From positions 62,001-126,000 of the forward strand of contig NZ_BCYX01000004.1 in assembly GCF_001598415.1 (NCBI RefSeq): a stretch of 64,000 nucleotides of DNA, in the 5' to 3' direction. This document shows, piece after piece, positions 30,894-39,429 of this stretch. This DNA is from Sphingomonas mali NBRC 15500 (GTDB lineage: Bacteria > Pseudomonadota > Alphaproteobacteria > Sphingomonadales > Sphingomonadaceae). The first letter of the stretch is position 1; each line of letters opens with the position of its first letter. The translations under genes were made by a program, and so were the position numbers. The notes below the pieces were generated by a model that made no database searches, was not told the origin of the DNA, and was given only the letters and a program-made list of their open reading frames with translations.

Positions 30894-32336
30894 ATGAAGA
30901 GCTATCCGCAGAACTATATCGACGGCCGCTGGGTCGACAGCAAAGACGGGCGCAAACACACGGTCATCAACCCCGCGACCGAGCAGGCGGCGAGCGAGAT
31001 CGTCCTCGGCACCGCCGCCGATGTCGATGATGCGGTGAGGGCCGCGCGGCGCGCGTTCGAGAGCTTCTCGCAGACCTCGAAAGAGGAACGCATCGCCCTG
31101 CTCCAGCGGATCATCGCCGAATATCAGAAGCGCGTCCCTGACATCGCCGAGGCGATCGCGACCGAGATGGGCTGTCCGATCTCGATCGCGCAGACCGCGC
31201 AGGCCGGGTCGGGCCTTGGTCATCTCGGCAACGCGCTGAAGGCGCTGCAGGACTATCACTTTGCCGAGAAGATCGGCGACAACACCGTGGTGCGCGAGCC
31301 CATCGGCGTCGTTGCGCTGATCACGCCGTGGAACTGGCCGATGAACCAGATCGTCGCCAAGGTCGGCCCGGCGCTCGCCGCCGGCTGCACGATGATCCTC
31401 AAGCCGTCGGAGGAGGCGCCGAGTTCGGCGGCGATCTTCGCCGAGGTGATGGATGCGGCCGGCGTGCCCGCTGGCGTGTTCAACCTAGTCCAGGGGGATG
31501 GCGAAGGCGTCGGCACCGCGCTGGCGAAGCATCCCGATATCGACATGGTCAGCTTCACCGGATCGACCCGCGCCGGGATCATGGTCGCCAAGAACGCCGC
31601 CGACACGGTCAAGCGCGTCGCGCAGGAACTGGGCGGCAAGTCGCCCAATATCATCCTCGAAGGCACCCCGCTCGATCAGGCGCTGCCGGGCGGCGTCGGC
31701 GGCGTGCTGCTCAATTCCGGGCAGAGCTGCGTGGCGCCCACCCGCATGCTGGTGCACAAATCGCAGCACGACGAAGCGGCCGCGAAGGTCGGCGCGATGT
31801 TCGCCGCCAAGCGCGTCGGCGACCCGCTCAGCGAAGGCGACCATATCGGCCCCGTCGTCAACCGGCGCCAGTGGGAACGCATCCAGGGCCTGATCCAGCA
31901 GGGCATCGACGAAGGCGCGACATTGGTGACCGGCGGCACCGGCCGGCCCGAAGGGTTCGACACCGGCTTCTATGTGAAGCCCACCGTCTTCGCCAACGTC
32001 ACCCCCGACATGACGATCGCGCGCGAGGAGATTTTCGGCCCCGTCCTTGTCATCATGCCCTATGCCGACGACGCCGACGCGATCCGCATCGCCAACGATA
32101 CGCCCTACGGCCTGGGCGCCTATATCGCGGGCGATCCGGCGCGCGCGAAGACGATGGTAGGCAAGATTCGCGCCGGCGCGGTGTTCGTCAATGCCGGCGG
32201 GCTCGCCTTCGACATGCCGTTCGGCGGCTACAAGCAATCGGGCAACGGCCGCGAATTCGGCAAGTTCGGGCTCGAGGAATTCCTCGAGGTAAAGTCGGTA
32301 ATCGGCGCGCTCCCGGAGGATGCCGTCGCCGCTTGA
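30894..32336 (+). CDS. NAD(P)-dependent aldehyde dehydrogenase (after ligFG)
   Basis: 480 residues, ALDH superfamily. ITPWNWPMNQIVAKVGPALA, the SFTGSTRAG cofactor loop, the catalytic Glu in KRVAQELGGKSPN and the nucleophilic Cys in LNSGQSCVAPTRM are present. 23 bp after ligG, so probably in the ligFG transcript; it could oxidise vanillin or an aldehyde arising from beta-hydroxypropiovanillone. A strong hairpin follows 9 bp after the stop. One of three ALDHs in the window; which is the vanillin dehydrogenase cannot be settled by eye. Confidence 0.88.
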   Translation: MKSYPQNYIDGRWVDSKDGRKHTVINPATEQAASEIVLGTAADVDDAVRAARRAFESFSQTSKEERIALLQRIIAEYQKRVPDIAEAIATEMGCPISIAQTAQAGSGLGHLGNALKALQDYHFAEKIGDNTVVREPIGVVALITPWNWPMNQIVAKVGPALAAGCTMILKPSEEAPSSAAIFAEVMDAAGVPAGVFNLVQGDGEGVGTALAKHPDIDMVSFTGSTRAGIMVAKNAADTVKRVAQELGGKSPNIILEGTPLDQALPGGVGGVLLNSGQSCVAPTRMLVHKSQHDEAAAKVGAMFAAKRVGDPLSEGDHIGPVVNRRQWERIQGLIQQGIDEGATLVTGGTGRPEGFDTGFYVKPTVFANVTPDMTIAREEIFGPVLVIMPYADDADAIRIANDTPYGLGAYIAGDPARAKTMVGKIRAGAVFVNAGGLAFDMPFGGYKQSGNGREFGKFGLEEFLEVKSVIGALPEDAVAA

Positions 32337-32345
32337 GGCATTTAC

Positions 32346-32377
32346 GGGTGCCGGCCAGCATCGGCCAGCCGGCACCC
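32346..32377 (+). terminator. Hairpin after the ligFG-ALDH unit
   Basis: Perfect 10-bp stem GGGTGCCGGC / GCCGGCACCC with a 12-base loop, starting 9 bp after the aldehyde dehydrogenase stop. There is no strong U-tract, so termination strength is uncertain. Confidence 0.6.
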
Positions 32378-32433
32378 AAGCGGCGGGATTTCCGCCGAGA
32401 TCTCCGCAACGCCCTCGCTTGCTTCCTGCGTCA

Positions 32434-32470
32434 TCGCTGTTATTGTGCGCCTAGCATACAATAACAGCGA
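32434..32470. promoter_or_regulatory. Extended 37-bp palindromic operator upstream of ferB
   Basis: Core half-sites ATTGTGCGC (32442-32450) and GCATACAAT (32454-32462) around CTA, 16 of 18 arm positions of the window-wide consensus. The symmetry extends outward: TCGCTGTTATTGT on the left is the exact reverse complement of ACAATAACAGCGA on the right, so 15 of 17 arm pairs match across 37 bp. It lies 58 bp upstream of the ferB start codon. Best candidate for a high-affinity FerC site. Confidence 0.72.
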
Positions 32471-32528
32471 GGGAGAGTCGGGGCATGTTGGCCCGGCATC
32501 TGCCCCGCGCAGACTGGGATGACGAAGA

Positions 32529-33371
32529 ATGAGCGAAGACAATGCGCGCGATGTGGTGTCGTATCGGGTCGAGGACCGGATCGCCTGGGTCTATTTCGCG
32601 CGACCGGAGAAGCGCAATTGCATGAACCCGGCGCTCAATCGGCGGATGATGGACGTGCTCGACGAGCTCGAATATCGCGACGATGTCGGCGTGCTGGTCC
32701 TGGGCGGTGAAGGAACCGCCTGGTCGGCGGGCATGGACCTCAAGGAATATTTCCGCGAGACCGAGGCGCAGGGCCTGCGCGGCGTTCGCCAGTCGCAGCG
32801 TGAGAGCTATGGCTGGTTCCGTCGGCTGCGCTGGTTCCAGAAGCCGACCATCGCGATGGTCAACGGCTGGTGCTTCGGCGGCGGCTTCGGCCCGCTTTTC
32901 TCGTGCGATCTCGCGATCTGCGCCGACGAAGCGCAATTCGGCCTTAGTGAGATCAACTGGGGCATTCTGCCCGGCGGCGGGGTGACCAAGGTTGTGGTCG
33001 ACCTGTTGTCGATGCGCGACGCGATGTGGATGACGCTGACCGGCGAGTTGATCGACGGGCGCAAGGCGGCGGAGTGGAAGCTGGTCAATGAAAGCGTGCC
33101 GCTCGACCGGCTGGAAACCCGTGTCCGCGAGGTCGCCGAGATGCTGCTCAAGAAGAATCCGGTCGCGCTCAAATTCGCCAAGGACGCGGTACGCCGTGTC
33201 GGCTCGATGACCTATGACGAGGCCGAGGATTATCTGGTCCGCATGCAGGAAGCGGCCAATTTTCACGACAAGACCGAAGGCCGCAAGGAAGGCATCCGCC
33301 AGTTCATCGACGAGAAGAGCTACAAGCCCGGGCTGGGATCCTACGACCAGGCAAAGACGACCGCTTCCTGA
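32529..33371 (+). CDS. ferB: Feruloyl-CoA hydratase/lyase FerB
   Basis: Hydrates feruloyl-, p-coumaroyl- or caffeoyl-CoA and splits the product to the benzaldehyde (vanillin) and acetyl-CoA. 280-residue crotonase-fold protein: YFARPEKRNCMNPALNRRMM, the oxyanion loop GEGTAWSAGMDLKEYFRE, MVNGWCFGGGFGPLFSCDLA, and SEINWGILPGGGVTK with the Glu expected in this family; typical of HCHL/FerB. It converges with ferA across 100 bp containing a hairpin. In SYK-6 ferB and ferA are one operon; here they are inverted relative to each other. Confidence 0.93.
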   Translation: MSEDNARDVVSYRVEDRIAWVYFARPEKRNCMNPALNRRMMDVLDELEYRDDVGVLVLGGEGTAWSAGMDLKEYFRETEAQGLRGVRQSQRESYGWFRRLRWFQKPTIAMVNGWCFGGGFGPLFSCDLAICADEAQFGLSEINWGILPGGGVTKVVVDLLSMRDAMWMTLTGELIDGRKAAEWKLVNESVPLDRLETRVREVAEMLLKKNPVALKFAKDAVRRVGSMTYDEAEDYLVRMQEAANFHDKTEGRKEGIRQFIDEKSYKPGLGSYDQAKTTAS

Positions 33372-33409
33372 GGCTGACCCCGGGGCGCCTAGATTCACGC
33401 GATCTTGGC

Positions 33410-33429
33410 GCTCCCGCATCGGCGGGAGC
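33410..33429. terminator. Hairpin between convergent ferB and ferA
   Basis: Eight-bp stem GCTCCCGC / GCGGGAGC with a 4-base loop between the two 3' ends. It can act as a bidirectional terminator; no U-tract is seen. Confidence 0.55.
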
Positions 33430-33471
33430 CCAGGGTCACCGGCATTGTGCGCCGTGGCCGGCGAGTGAACT

Positions 33472-35613
33472 TCAGGTCTGGATCAGGGCATCGAGCGCGA
33501 TCGCGCCGTGGCCGCGCGGATAGACCATGACCGGATTGAGGTCGATTTCACGGATCACCGGAGTCGCGGCCACCACCCTGCCAAGCGCTTCGACAAGTGC
33601 CGCCACGGCATCGACGTCCATCGCCGGTTCGCCGCGAAATCCGTCGAGCAGCGGGGCGAGACGCAGGCGCCGCAATTCGGCGACGATAGCGGCGCGATCG
33701 AGCCCGGCGGGGAGCAACCTGACGTCGTGCAGCAGTTCGGCACTGACCCCGCCGAACCCGACCAGGATCGTCGCTCCCCAATGCGGGTCGTTGCGCGCGC
33801 CGACGATCAGCTCGACGCCGCGCGCCGCCATCGGCTCGACCAGCACGCCATCCAGGTCGAGATCTGGCCGCGCCGCGGCAACCGCGGCCTGCAGCTTCAC
33901 CCATCCGTCGCGAACCGCTTGTGCGTCGGCCATGCCGACCACCACGCCCCCGGCATCGCTCTTGTGCGGCAGCGCCGCGGCCTGAGCCTTGAGGACGACC
34001 GGATAGCCGAGCCGATCGGCGGCGGCGACCGCCTCTTCGGCCGATCCGGCGAGGACGCCCGATGGGAAAGCGATGCCGCGTGCGCCGAGCAAATCCTTGG
34101 CGCGATATTCGGGCACCGTCGCACCGGCTGGTGGCAGTCCCGCCAGCGGTACCGCATCGCCCGCCGCAATGGCGGCAATGCCGCCACCGGCCGGCCGCAT
34201 TCTTGCCAGCGCGCGCAAGGCGCGTTCGGCGGTCGGCAAGTACATCACGCTTTCCGCCCGCAGTGCGGCGATGTCCTCGGCCAGGACGATGCCGCCCTCG
34301 TCCACGCCGGCGACGATCACCGGCTTGTCCGGCGGGCTGGCGCGCAACGCGTCGAGCACGGCGCTAAACTTGATGTGCGACGTGCCGGTATCGGTCTGGA
34401 TCAACGTCACCAGGATCGCCCCGATGCGGTCGTCGGCCGCCAGCGCGGCGATCGTCCGCCCATAGATGCCGGGATCGACCAGCCCTTGCGCGGTCACATC
34501 GAGCGGGTTGCTGACCGGCACGAAGTCGGGCAGCGCCGTCCGCAATGCCGGGCTGTCGGCATCGCCGAGCGGCGGCAGGGCGAGCCCGAGCGCCTCGGCC
34601 TGATCGAGCATGATCGCCTTGAACGCCCCTGATTCAGCGATGACGCCGAGGCCCTTGGCGACCGGCGAGGCATAGCGCGCGAGCATTTCGACGACGTCGC
34701 CCAATTCCTCCAGCGTATCGACCAGGATCACGCCGGCACGTTCGACATGGACGCGCATCACGTCATAATCGCCGGCCATCGCGCCGGTATGCGTCGCCGC
34801 GCTCGCCGCGCCTGCCGCGCTGCGTCCGGGATGGAGCAGCACCACCTGCTTGCCAGCGGCGCGCGCGGCCCGTGCCGCCGCCAGGAAGCGCGCGGGCTTG
34901 CGGAAATGTTCGACGATCATGCCGACCACCGACGTCGCGGGATCGCCGACGAGATGGTCGAGATAATCCTCGACCCCGCTCGCCGCTTCGTTGCCGGTCG
35001 AGATGTAGCAGCTGAGCGGCACATCGCGCGCGATCATCGTCGTCGCCAGCACCGCCGCCATCGCGCCCGACTGCGACACGATGCCGACCCGACGATCGCC
35101 ATCGACGCGCGGTTCGGGCAGTTCGATGAAGGTGAGCGCGATGCGATCGACGAAATTGACCAGACCGAGGCAATTGGGGCCCTCGACGATCATGTCCGCT
35201 TCCGCCGCGATCCGAGCAATTTCCTGCTGGTCGGCAAGGCCTTGCGGCCCATCCTCGGCAAAGCCTGCCGAAAAGACGATCGCCGCGCCGACCCGGCGCG
35301 CCGCCAGACCGCGGATCACGTCGAGCACGCCCGCGCGGGGAATCGCGAGCACCGCGACATCGATCCCTTCGGGCAGATCGTCGACCGTTGCGACACAGCG
35401 CCGGCCGCCAATCTCCGCGCGCTTCGGATTGACCAGATGGATCTCGCCCTCGAATCCCTGCCGCTCGAGATTGCCCAGCACCGAAGCGCCGAGCGCGCCG
35501 GGTTTGTCCGACGCGCCCACGATCGCGACGGAACGCGGCCGCAGCAATCGGTCGAATCGCACGGCCGCGTCCGCGCCGTTCCCCGTGATCTCGTTCTTAG
35601 CCATCGTCGCCAT
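33472..35613 (-). CDS. ferA: Feruloyl-CoA synthetase FerA (NDP-forming type)
   Basis: Activates ferulate and other hydroxycinnamates to CoA thioesters. 713 residues of the NDP-forming (acetyl-CoA synthetase alpha/beta) superfamily, the unusual type found for FerA of SYK-6. Features are the CoA-binding domain (SVAIVGASDKPGALGASVLG, VEGPNCLGLVN), a succinyl-CoA-ligase-like part with THTGAMAGDYDV (phospho-His region), and a C-terminal ATP-grasp domain (YPVVLKAQAAALPHKSDAGG, REIDLNPVMV). The ATG at 35613 overlaps the upstream small gene's stop by one base (TGATG). An operator palindrome lies upstream of that small gene. Confidence 0.93.
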   Translation of the reverse strand: MATMAKNEITGNGADAAVRFDRLLRPRSVAIVGASDKPGALGASVLGNLERQGFEGEIHLVNPKRAEIGGRRCVATVDDLPEGIDVAVLAIPRAGVLDVIRGLAARRVGAAIVFSAGFAEDGPQGLADQQEIARIAAEADMIVEGPNCLGLVNFVDRIALTFIELPEPRVDGDRRVGIVSQSGAMAAVLATTMIARDVPLSCYISTGNEAASGVEDYLDHLVGDPATSVVGMIVEHFRKPARFLAAARAARAAGKQVVLLHPGRSAAGAASAATHTGAMAGDYDVMRVHVERAGVILVDTLEELGDVVEMLARYASPVAKGLGVIAESGAFKAIMLDQAEALGLALPPLGDADSPALRTALPDFVPVSNPLDVTAQGLVDPGIYGRTIAALAADDRIGAILVTLIQTDTGTSHIKFSAVLDALRASPPDKPVIVAGVDEGGIVLAEDIAALRAESVMYLPTAERALRALARMRPAGGGIAAIAAGDAVPLAGLPPAGATVPEYRAKDLLGARGIAFPSGVLAGSAEEAVAAADRLGYPVVLKAQAAALPHKSDAGGVVVGMADAQAVRDGWVKLQAAVAAARPDLDLDGVLVEPMAARGVELIVGARNDPHWGATILVGFGGVSAELLHDVRLLPAGLDRAAIVAELRRLRLAPLLDGFRGEPAMDVDAVAALVEALGRVVAATPVIREIDLNPVMVYPRGHGAIALDALIQT

Positions 35614-36005
35614 CAAAACCCGTCCTCAACCTCGAAATCTTGCGCCCGAACCCAGGCGATGAAGTCGCGAAGCGCCAGCGTCGCATCCTGCGCCGACCGG
35701 CGATAGGCTTCCGGACTTTCGCGCGCCCGAACCACCGGCCACGTCGCCTGGTGCAACGACACGACATGCCGGACGCTCGACAGCCGCCGACGCGCATCCG
35801 ATCTCAGCTCGGGCGGGCACGATTCGCTGTCGAAGAGTGTCCCGGTCGCACCGATCTCCGCCGTCAGGTCGCGGCGCGCAGCGACGATCTCGCGCATGCG
35901 ATCCTCACGGCCGGCCAGGATTTCCAGATTATTCAATATCGCCTCCAGCCGGCCCGCCGCACCCAGCCAGCCACGACCGCTATCCGGCGATCCTCCGATC
36001 GTCAT
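35613..36005 (-). CDS. Small protein of unknown function, coupled to ferA
   Basis: 130 residues (GTG at 36020 is an alternative start). Not recognised. It is predicted mainly helical, charged and soluble, with no signal peptide, membrane segment or Cys cluster. Landmarks are LEAILNNLEILAGREDRMRE and SVRHVVSLHQATWPVVRARE; it ends DFIAWVRAQDFEVEDGF. Its stop overlaps the ferA start by one base and an operator copy lies 111 bp upstream, so it appears to be the first gene of the ferA transcript. Could be a small regulatory or accessory subunit; no function is claimed. Confidence 0.6.
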   Translation of the reverse strand: MTIGGSPDSGRGWLGAAGRLEAILNNLEILAGREDRMREIVAARRDLTAEIGATGTLFDSESCPPELRSDARRRLSSVRHVVSLHQATWPVVRARESPEAYRRSAQDATLALRDFIAWVRAQDFEVEDGF

Positions 36006-36115
36006 CGGCGCGATTCGCACACGGCAAGACGGGCGGCGTTGCCGTCATGCCATTCCACGTCTCGACACATCCCCGCCCTCTCCGATCTCGCCCGTTTGGA
36101 GCGAGCGTTTGCCAG

Positions 36116-36136
36116 ATTGTATCTCAAGCAAACAAT
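36116..36136. promoter_or_regulatory. Operator-like palindrome upstream of the small gene-ferA unit
   Basis: Half-sites ATTGTATCT and GCAAACAAT around CAA (15 of 18). Symmetry continues to GCCA / TGGC at 36111-36141 with few mismatches. It lies between the ferC 3' end and the small gene that precedes ferA, the expected place for FerC control of ferA. Confidence 0.6.
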
Positions 36137-36158
36137 TTGGCAAGCTGGGTGCTGTCGT

Positions 36159-36605
36159 TCAGTCGTCGTCGCGTCGTGCCGTGCGGGGTTTCCGGAGTTT
36201 CTTCAGCAAGGCCATCAGCGTCGCTCGCTCGGCGGCGGTCAGGTCCGCGGCCAGGCGACGGTCCGACTCGCGCAATCGATCGAGCATCTCCGCCACCCGC
36301 TCCTCGCCGCCGGGCAGCAGGTGCAAGGCATTGGTGCGCAGATCGCGTCCAGGCCGCCGCTCGATCAGGCCGCGATCGACCAGCACATTGACCAGCTTCA
36401 TCGCGCTCGACCGATTCACGCTCAGCGCCTTGCCGAGCGCGGTCTGGTCGCATCCTGGGTTGGCGCGGATGAGCAGCAACGCGGTCAGTTTCGCCGGCGT
36501 CAGGCCATATGGCGCAAGCATCAGCCGCGCATCCTCTATCGCGATCAGATGAGCGAGTTCGATCCGGTACCCCAGCAGTCCGTCGAGATCGCTTCCTTGT
36601 TTCAT
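36159..36605 (-). CDS. ferC: MarR-family repressor, FerC-like
   Basis: 148 residues, one winged-helix domain: LTPAKLTALLLIRANPGCDQ, then the recognition helix TALGKALSVNRSSAMKLVNVLVDRG and the wing RRPGRDLRTNALHLL. SYK-6 FerC is a MarR-type repressor of ferBA that is relieved by hydroxycinnamoyl-CoA. Here the gene is flanked by operator-like palindromes on both sides (36116 toward ferA, 36629 in front of its own start and the divergent aldehyde dehydrogenase), which supports auto-regulation. The name is assigned by family plus position next to ferA. Confidence 0.8.
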   Translation of the reverse strand: MKQGSDLDGLLGYRIELAHLIAIEDARLMLAPYGLTPAKLTALLLIRANPGCDQTALGKALSVNRSSAMKLVNVLVDRGLIERRPGRDLRTNALHLLPGGEERVAEMLDRLRESDRRLAADLTAAERATLMALLKKLRKPRTARRDDD

Positions 36606-36628
36606 CGGCCGATTACCATCTTGTCAAA

Positions 36629-36649
36629 ATTGTATGCCCGGCGCACAAA
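36629..36649. promoter_or_regulatory. Operator-like palindrome between ferC and the divergent aldehyde dehydrogenase
   Basis: Left half-site is a perfect ATTGTATGC, right half GCGCACAAA, around CCG (15 of 18). It is 24-44 bp upstream of the ferC start and 82 bp before the aldehyde dehydrogenase ATG, so one site may control both. Confidence 0.6.
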
Positions 36650-36730
36650 GGCCGAAACGGTTTCGCATCTTTTCCCGATTGCGACGCCGATTGCCAGCGC
36701 AATGCCGGCAGCCCAACGAGGAGAGTGATG

Positions 36731-38149
36731 ATGGAACGCGATTTCAGGATGCTGATCGATGGCGAACTCGTCGGGGGCGTGACGACGTTCGACGTCATCA
36801 ATCCGGCAACGGGGTCGAGCTTCGCGCATTGCCCCAAGGCGGATCGCGCGCTGATCGATCGCGCCGTCGCCGCAGCCAAGCGCGCCTTTCCGGCCTGGTC
36901 GGCGACTCCCATCGAGCAGCGCGCGGCGTTGGTCGACAAGCTCGCGGACGCGCTCGAGGCGCGAGCGGGCGAATTCGCCAGCCTGCTGACCAGCGAACAG
37001 GGCAAGCCGCTCGACCAAGCGATGTTCGAGATGATGGGTAGCATCTTCACCCTGCGTGCGTTCGCCGCCATGCGGGTCGAACCCAAGACGCTGCGCGAAG
37101 AGGGCGGCAACACGGTGATCGAGCACCGCACCCCGCTCGGCGTGGTCGCGGCGATCACCCCGTGGAATTTCCCCGTCATCCTCTTGATGAACAAGCTCGG
37201 CCCGGCACTCGTCACCGGCAACACGATGGTCGCCAAACCCGCGCCAACCACGCCGCTCACTACCTTGCTGTTCGGTGAGATCTGCCGGGACATCCTGCCC
37301 GCGGGCGTGTTCAACACGGTGTGCGACCAGAATGACCTGGGCGAAGTGCTGACCACGCATCCCGACGTCGACAAGGTCGCCTTCACCGGATCGACCGCGA
37401 CCGGGAAGAAGGTGATGGCCGCGGCGGCGCAGGGCGTGAAGCGTGTCACGCTCGAGCTCGGCGGCAACGACGCGGCGATCGTTCTCGACGACGTCGACCC
37501 GCGCCAGGTCGCGCAAAAGGTCTATGGCGGCGCGATGGCCAATGCCGGCCAGATCTGCGTCGCGATCAAGCGCGCTTATGTGCCCGAACCGATGTACGAC
37601 GAATTCTGCGACGAGCTCGCCCGCCTGGCGCGCGAAGCGGTGGTCGATGACGGCGCCAAGCAGGGCACCCAGGTCGGCCCGATCCAGAACAAGATGCAGT
37701 TCGAGAAAGTGAAGGCACTCCTCGACGACGCCAGGCAGCGCGGCACCGTGCTGGCCGGCGGCGAAGCGCTCGACCGCCCCGGCTACTTCATCCCGCCGAC
37801 GATCGTGCGCGACCTCGACGACGATGCGCCGCTGGTCCGCGAAGAGCAATTCGGTCCAGTGCTGCCGGTGCTCAAATATGACGATATCGACGATGTGATC
37901 GCGCGTGCCAACGATTCCGAATACGGCCTGGGCGGCACCGTATGGGGCAAGGATCTGGTGCGCGCGACGGACGTCGCGAAGCGGATCGATTCGGGCACCG
38001 TCTGGGTCAACCAGTATCTGGCGATCGACCCCAACATCCCCTTCCGCGGATCGAAACAGTCGGGGCTTGGCGGCGAGCTGGGCGAAGCGGGGCTGCACGA
38101 ATATACTCAGCCGCACATCATCAACGTCGTAGCGCTTGAGGATGCCTGA
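36731..38149 (+). CDS. NAD-dependent aldehyde dehydrogenase, candidate vanillin dehydrogenase (LigV-type)
   Basis: 472 residues (ATG 36731 behind GAGGAGAG; ATG 36728 is adjacent). ALDH features are ITPWNFPVILLMNKLGPALV, AFTGSTATGKKVM, the general-base Glu in VTLELGGNDAAIV, the Cys nucleophile in NAGQICVAIKRAY, and EEQFGPVLPV. Divergent from ferC with a shared operator-like site, so probably induced with the ferulate route. Its most economical role is oxidising the vanillin made by FerB to vanillate. SYK-6 LigV does this, but exact orthology was not testable here. Confidence 0.88.
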   Translation: MERDFRMLIDGELVGGVTTFDVINPATGSSFAHCPKADRALIDRAVAAAKRAFPAWSATPIEQRAALVDKLADALEARAGEFASLLTSEQGKPLDQAMFEMMGSIFTLRAFAAMRVEPKTLREEGGNTVIEHRTPLGVVAAITPWNFPVILLMNKLGPALVTGNTMVAKPAPTTPLTTLLFGEICRDILPAGVFNTVCDQNDLGEVLTTHPDVDKVAFTGSTATGKKVMAAAAQGVKRVTLELGGNDAAIVLDDVDPRQVAQKVYGGAMANAGQICVAIKRAYVPEPMYDEFCDELARLAREAVVDDGAKQGTQVGPIQNKMQFEKVKALLDDARQRGTVLAGGEALDRPGYFIPPTIVRDLDDDAPLVREEQFGPVLPVLKYDDIDDVIARANDSEYGLGGTVWGKDLVRATDVAKRIDSGTVWVNQYLAIDPNIPFRGSKQSGLGGELGEAGLHEYTQPHIINVVALEDA

Positions 38150-38194
38150 AGCAGGGCGACGGTCCGGGTCCGCCGACGTCGCTTCGCATATATG

Positions 38195-38202
38195 ATCTAT
38201 AC
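38195..38202. promoter_or_regulatory. Possible IclR-type half-site upstream of the MetE-like gene
   Basis: Octamer ATCTATAC also present at 42392-42399 in front of the desA unit. Surrounding symmetry is weak here. Assignment to the IclR regulator at 39430 is tentative. Confidence 0.25.
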
Positions 38203-38256
38203 ACAAACGCGAAATGGCGGCATGGTCGTTCGGTAATCCGAGGAAGAGGACCGCCC

Positions 38257-39384
38257 ATGCCGATCGCGACGACCCATGTCGGTAGCTTGCCGCGCGGGCC
38301 CGAACTGACGCCCCTGCTGCTCGCCCGCGACCATGGCGAGCCTTATGATGCGGAAGCGTTCGATACCGTCGTCCAGGCGGCGGTCGACGCGGCGGTGGCG
38401 GCGCAGGTCGCGGCCGGCGTCACAATCGTCAGCGACGGCGAGCTCGGCAAGGTCGGCTATTCGACCTACATGATCGAGCGCTTGTCGGGCTTTGGCGGCC
38501 ATACCGACCGCAAGCCGGCGCTCGATCTCGCACCGCTGCCTGATCTCCGCGCCAAGCTGGCGCACATCATGGGGGCGCAGGAATTCACCCGCGCCTCGTG
38601 CATCGGGCCGGTTCGGCTGGTTACCCTCCAGCCGCTGCACGACGACATCCGGCGCTTCCGGACCGCGCTCGACCGGCACGGCAAAGGCACGCGCGCGTTC
38701 ATGAACGCCGCCTCGCCTGGCTTGATCACGGCGTTCCAGAAGAACGCTCATTACCCGAGTCACGAGGCTTATCTCGCAGACCTCGTCGCGGCGATGCAGC
38801 CCGAATATGAAGCGATCGTCGCGGCCGGGTTCGAGTTGCAGCTCGATTGTCCCGACCTCGCCATGTCGCGCCACACCGGCTATCAGGAAATGGACGAGCC
38901 GTCCTTCCTCGAGGCGATCGCGGCCAATGTCGACGCGCTCAACGCCGCGACCGCTAATATCGCGCCCGACCGGATGCGGATGCACATTTGCTGGGGCAAT
39001 TACGAAGGACCGCACGACCACGATATTCCGCTCGAGCGGATCATCGACATCGTGCTGAAGGCCCGGCCGGCGACCATCCTGTTCGAAGCGGCCAATCCGC
39101 GTCACGAGCATGAATGGGCGGTCTGGCGCGATGCCGCCATCCCCGACGACAAGCTGCTCGCGCCCGGCCTGATCGACACCTGTTCAAACTATCTCGAACA
39201 TCCCGAACTGATCGCGCAACGAATCGAACGCTTCGCCGGAATCGTCGGCAAGGATCGCGTGGTGGCGAGCACCGATTGCGGATTCGGTACCTTCGCCGGC
39301 TATGGCAAGATCGATCCGATCGTCACCTGGGCCAAGCTGCGCAACCTGCGCGAAGGCGCCGATATCGCCGCCGCCCGGCTCTGA
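38257..39384 (+). CDS. MetE-like cobalamin-independent methyltransferase family protein
   Basis: 375 residues, similar to the C-terminal catalytic half of MetE and to short MetE-like/epoxyalkane-CoM-transferase-like proteins; the N-terminal half of true MetE is absent. The zinc-thiolate ligands are placed by motif: H243-x-C245 (MHICWGNYEG), E277 (LFEAANPRHE) and C341 (STDCGFGTFAG). N-terminal THVGSLPRG is the usual opening. Lying among desA, metF and purU, it may move a methyl group between a THF or aromatic donor and a thiol. Start behind AGAGGA. Exact reaction unknown. Confidence 0.82.
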   Translation: MPIATTHVGSLPRGPELTPLLLARDHGEPYDAEAFDTVVQAAVDAAVAAQVAAGVTIVSDGELGKVGYSTYMIERLSGFGGHTDRKPALDLAPLPDLRAKLAHIMGAQEFTRASCIGPVRLVTLQPLHDDIRRFRTALDRHGKGTRAFMNAASPGLITAFQKNAHYPSHEAYLADLVAAMQPEYEAIVAAGFELQLDCPDLAMSRHTGYQEMDEPSFLEAIAANVDALNAATANIAPDRMRMHICWGNYEGPHDHDIPLERIIDIVLKARPATILFEAANPRHEHEWAVWRDAAIPDDKLLAPGLIDTCSNYLEHPELIAQRIERFAGIVGKDRVVASTDCGFGTFAGYGKIDPIVTWAKLRNLREGADIAAARL

Positions 39385-39429
39385 CGCGCGGGAGTGGCGG
39401 CGGGCGCCGCGATCGGGCAATAGACGGTC

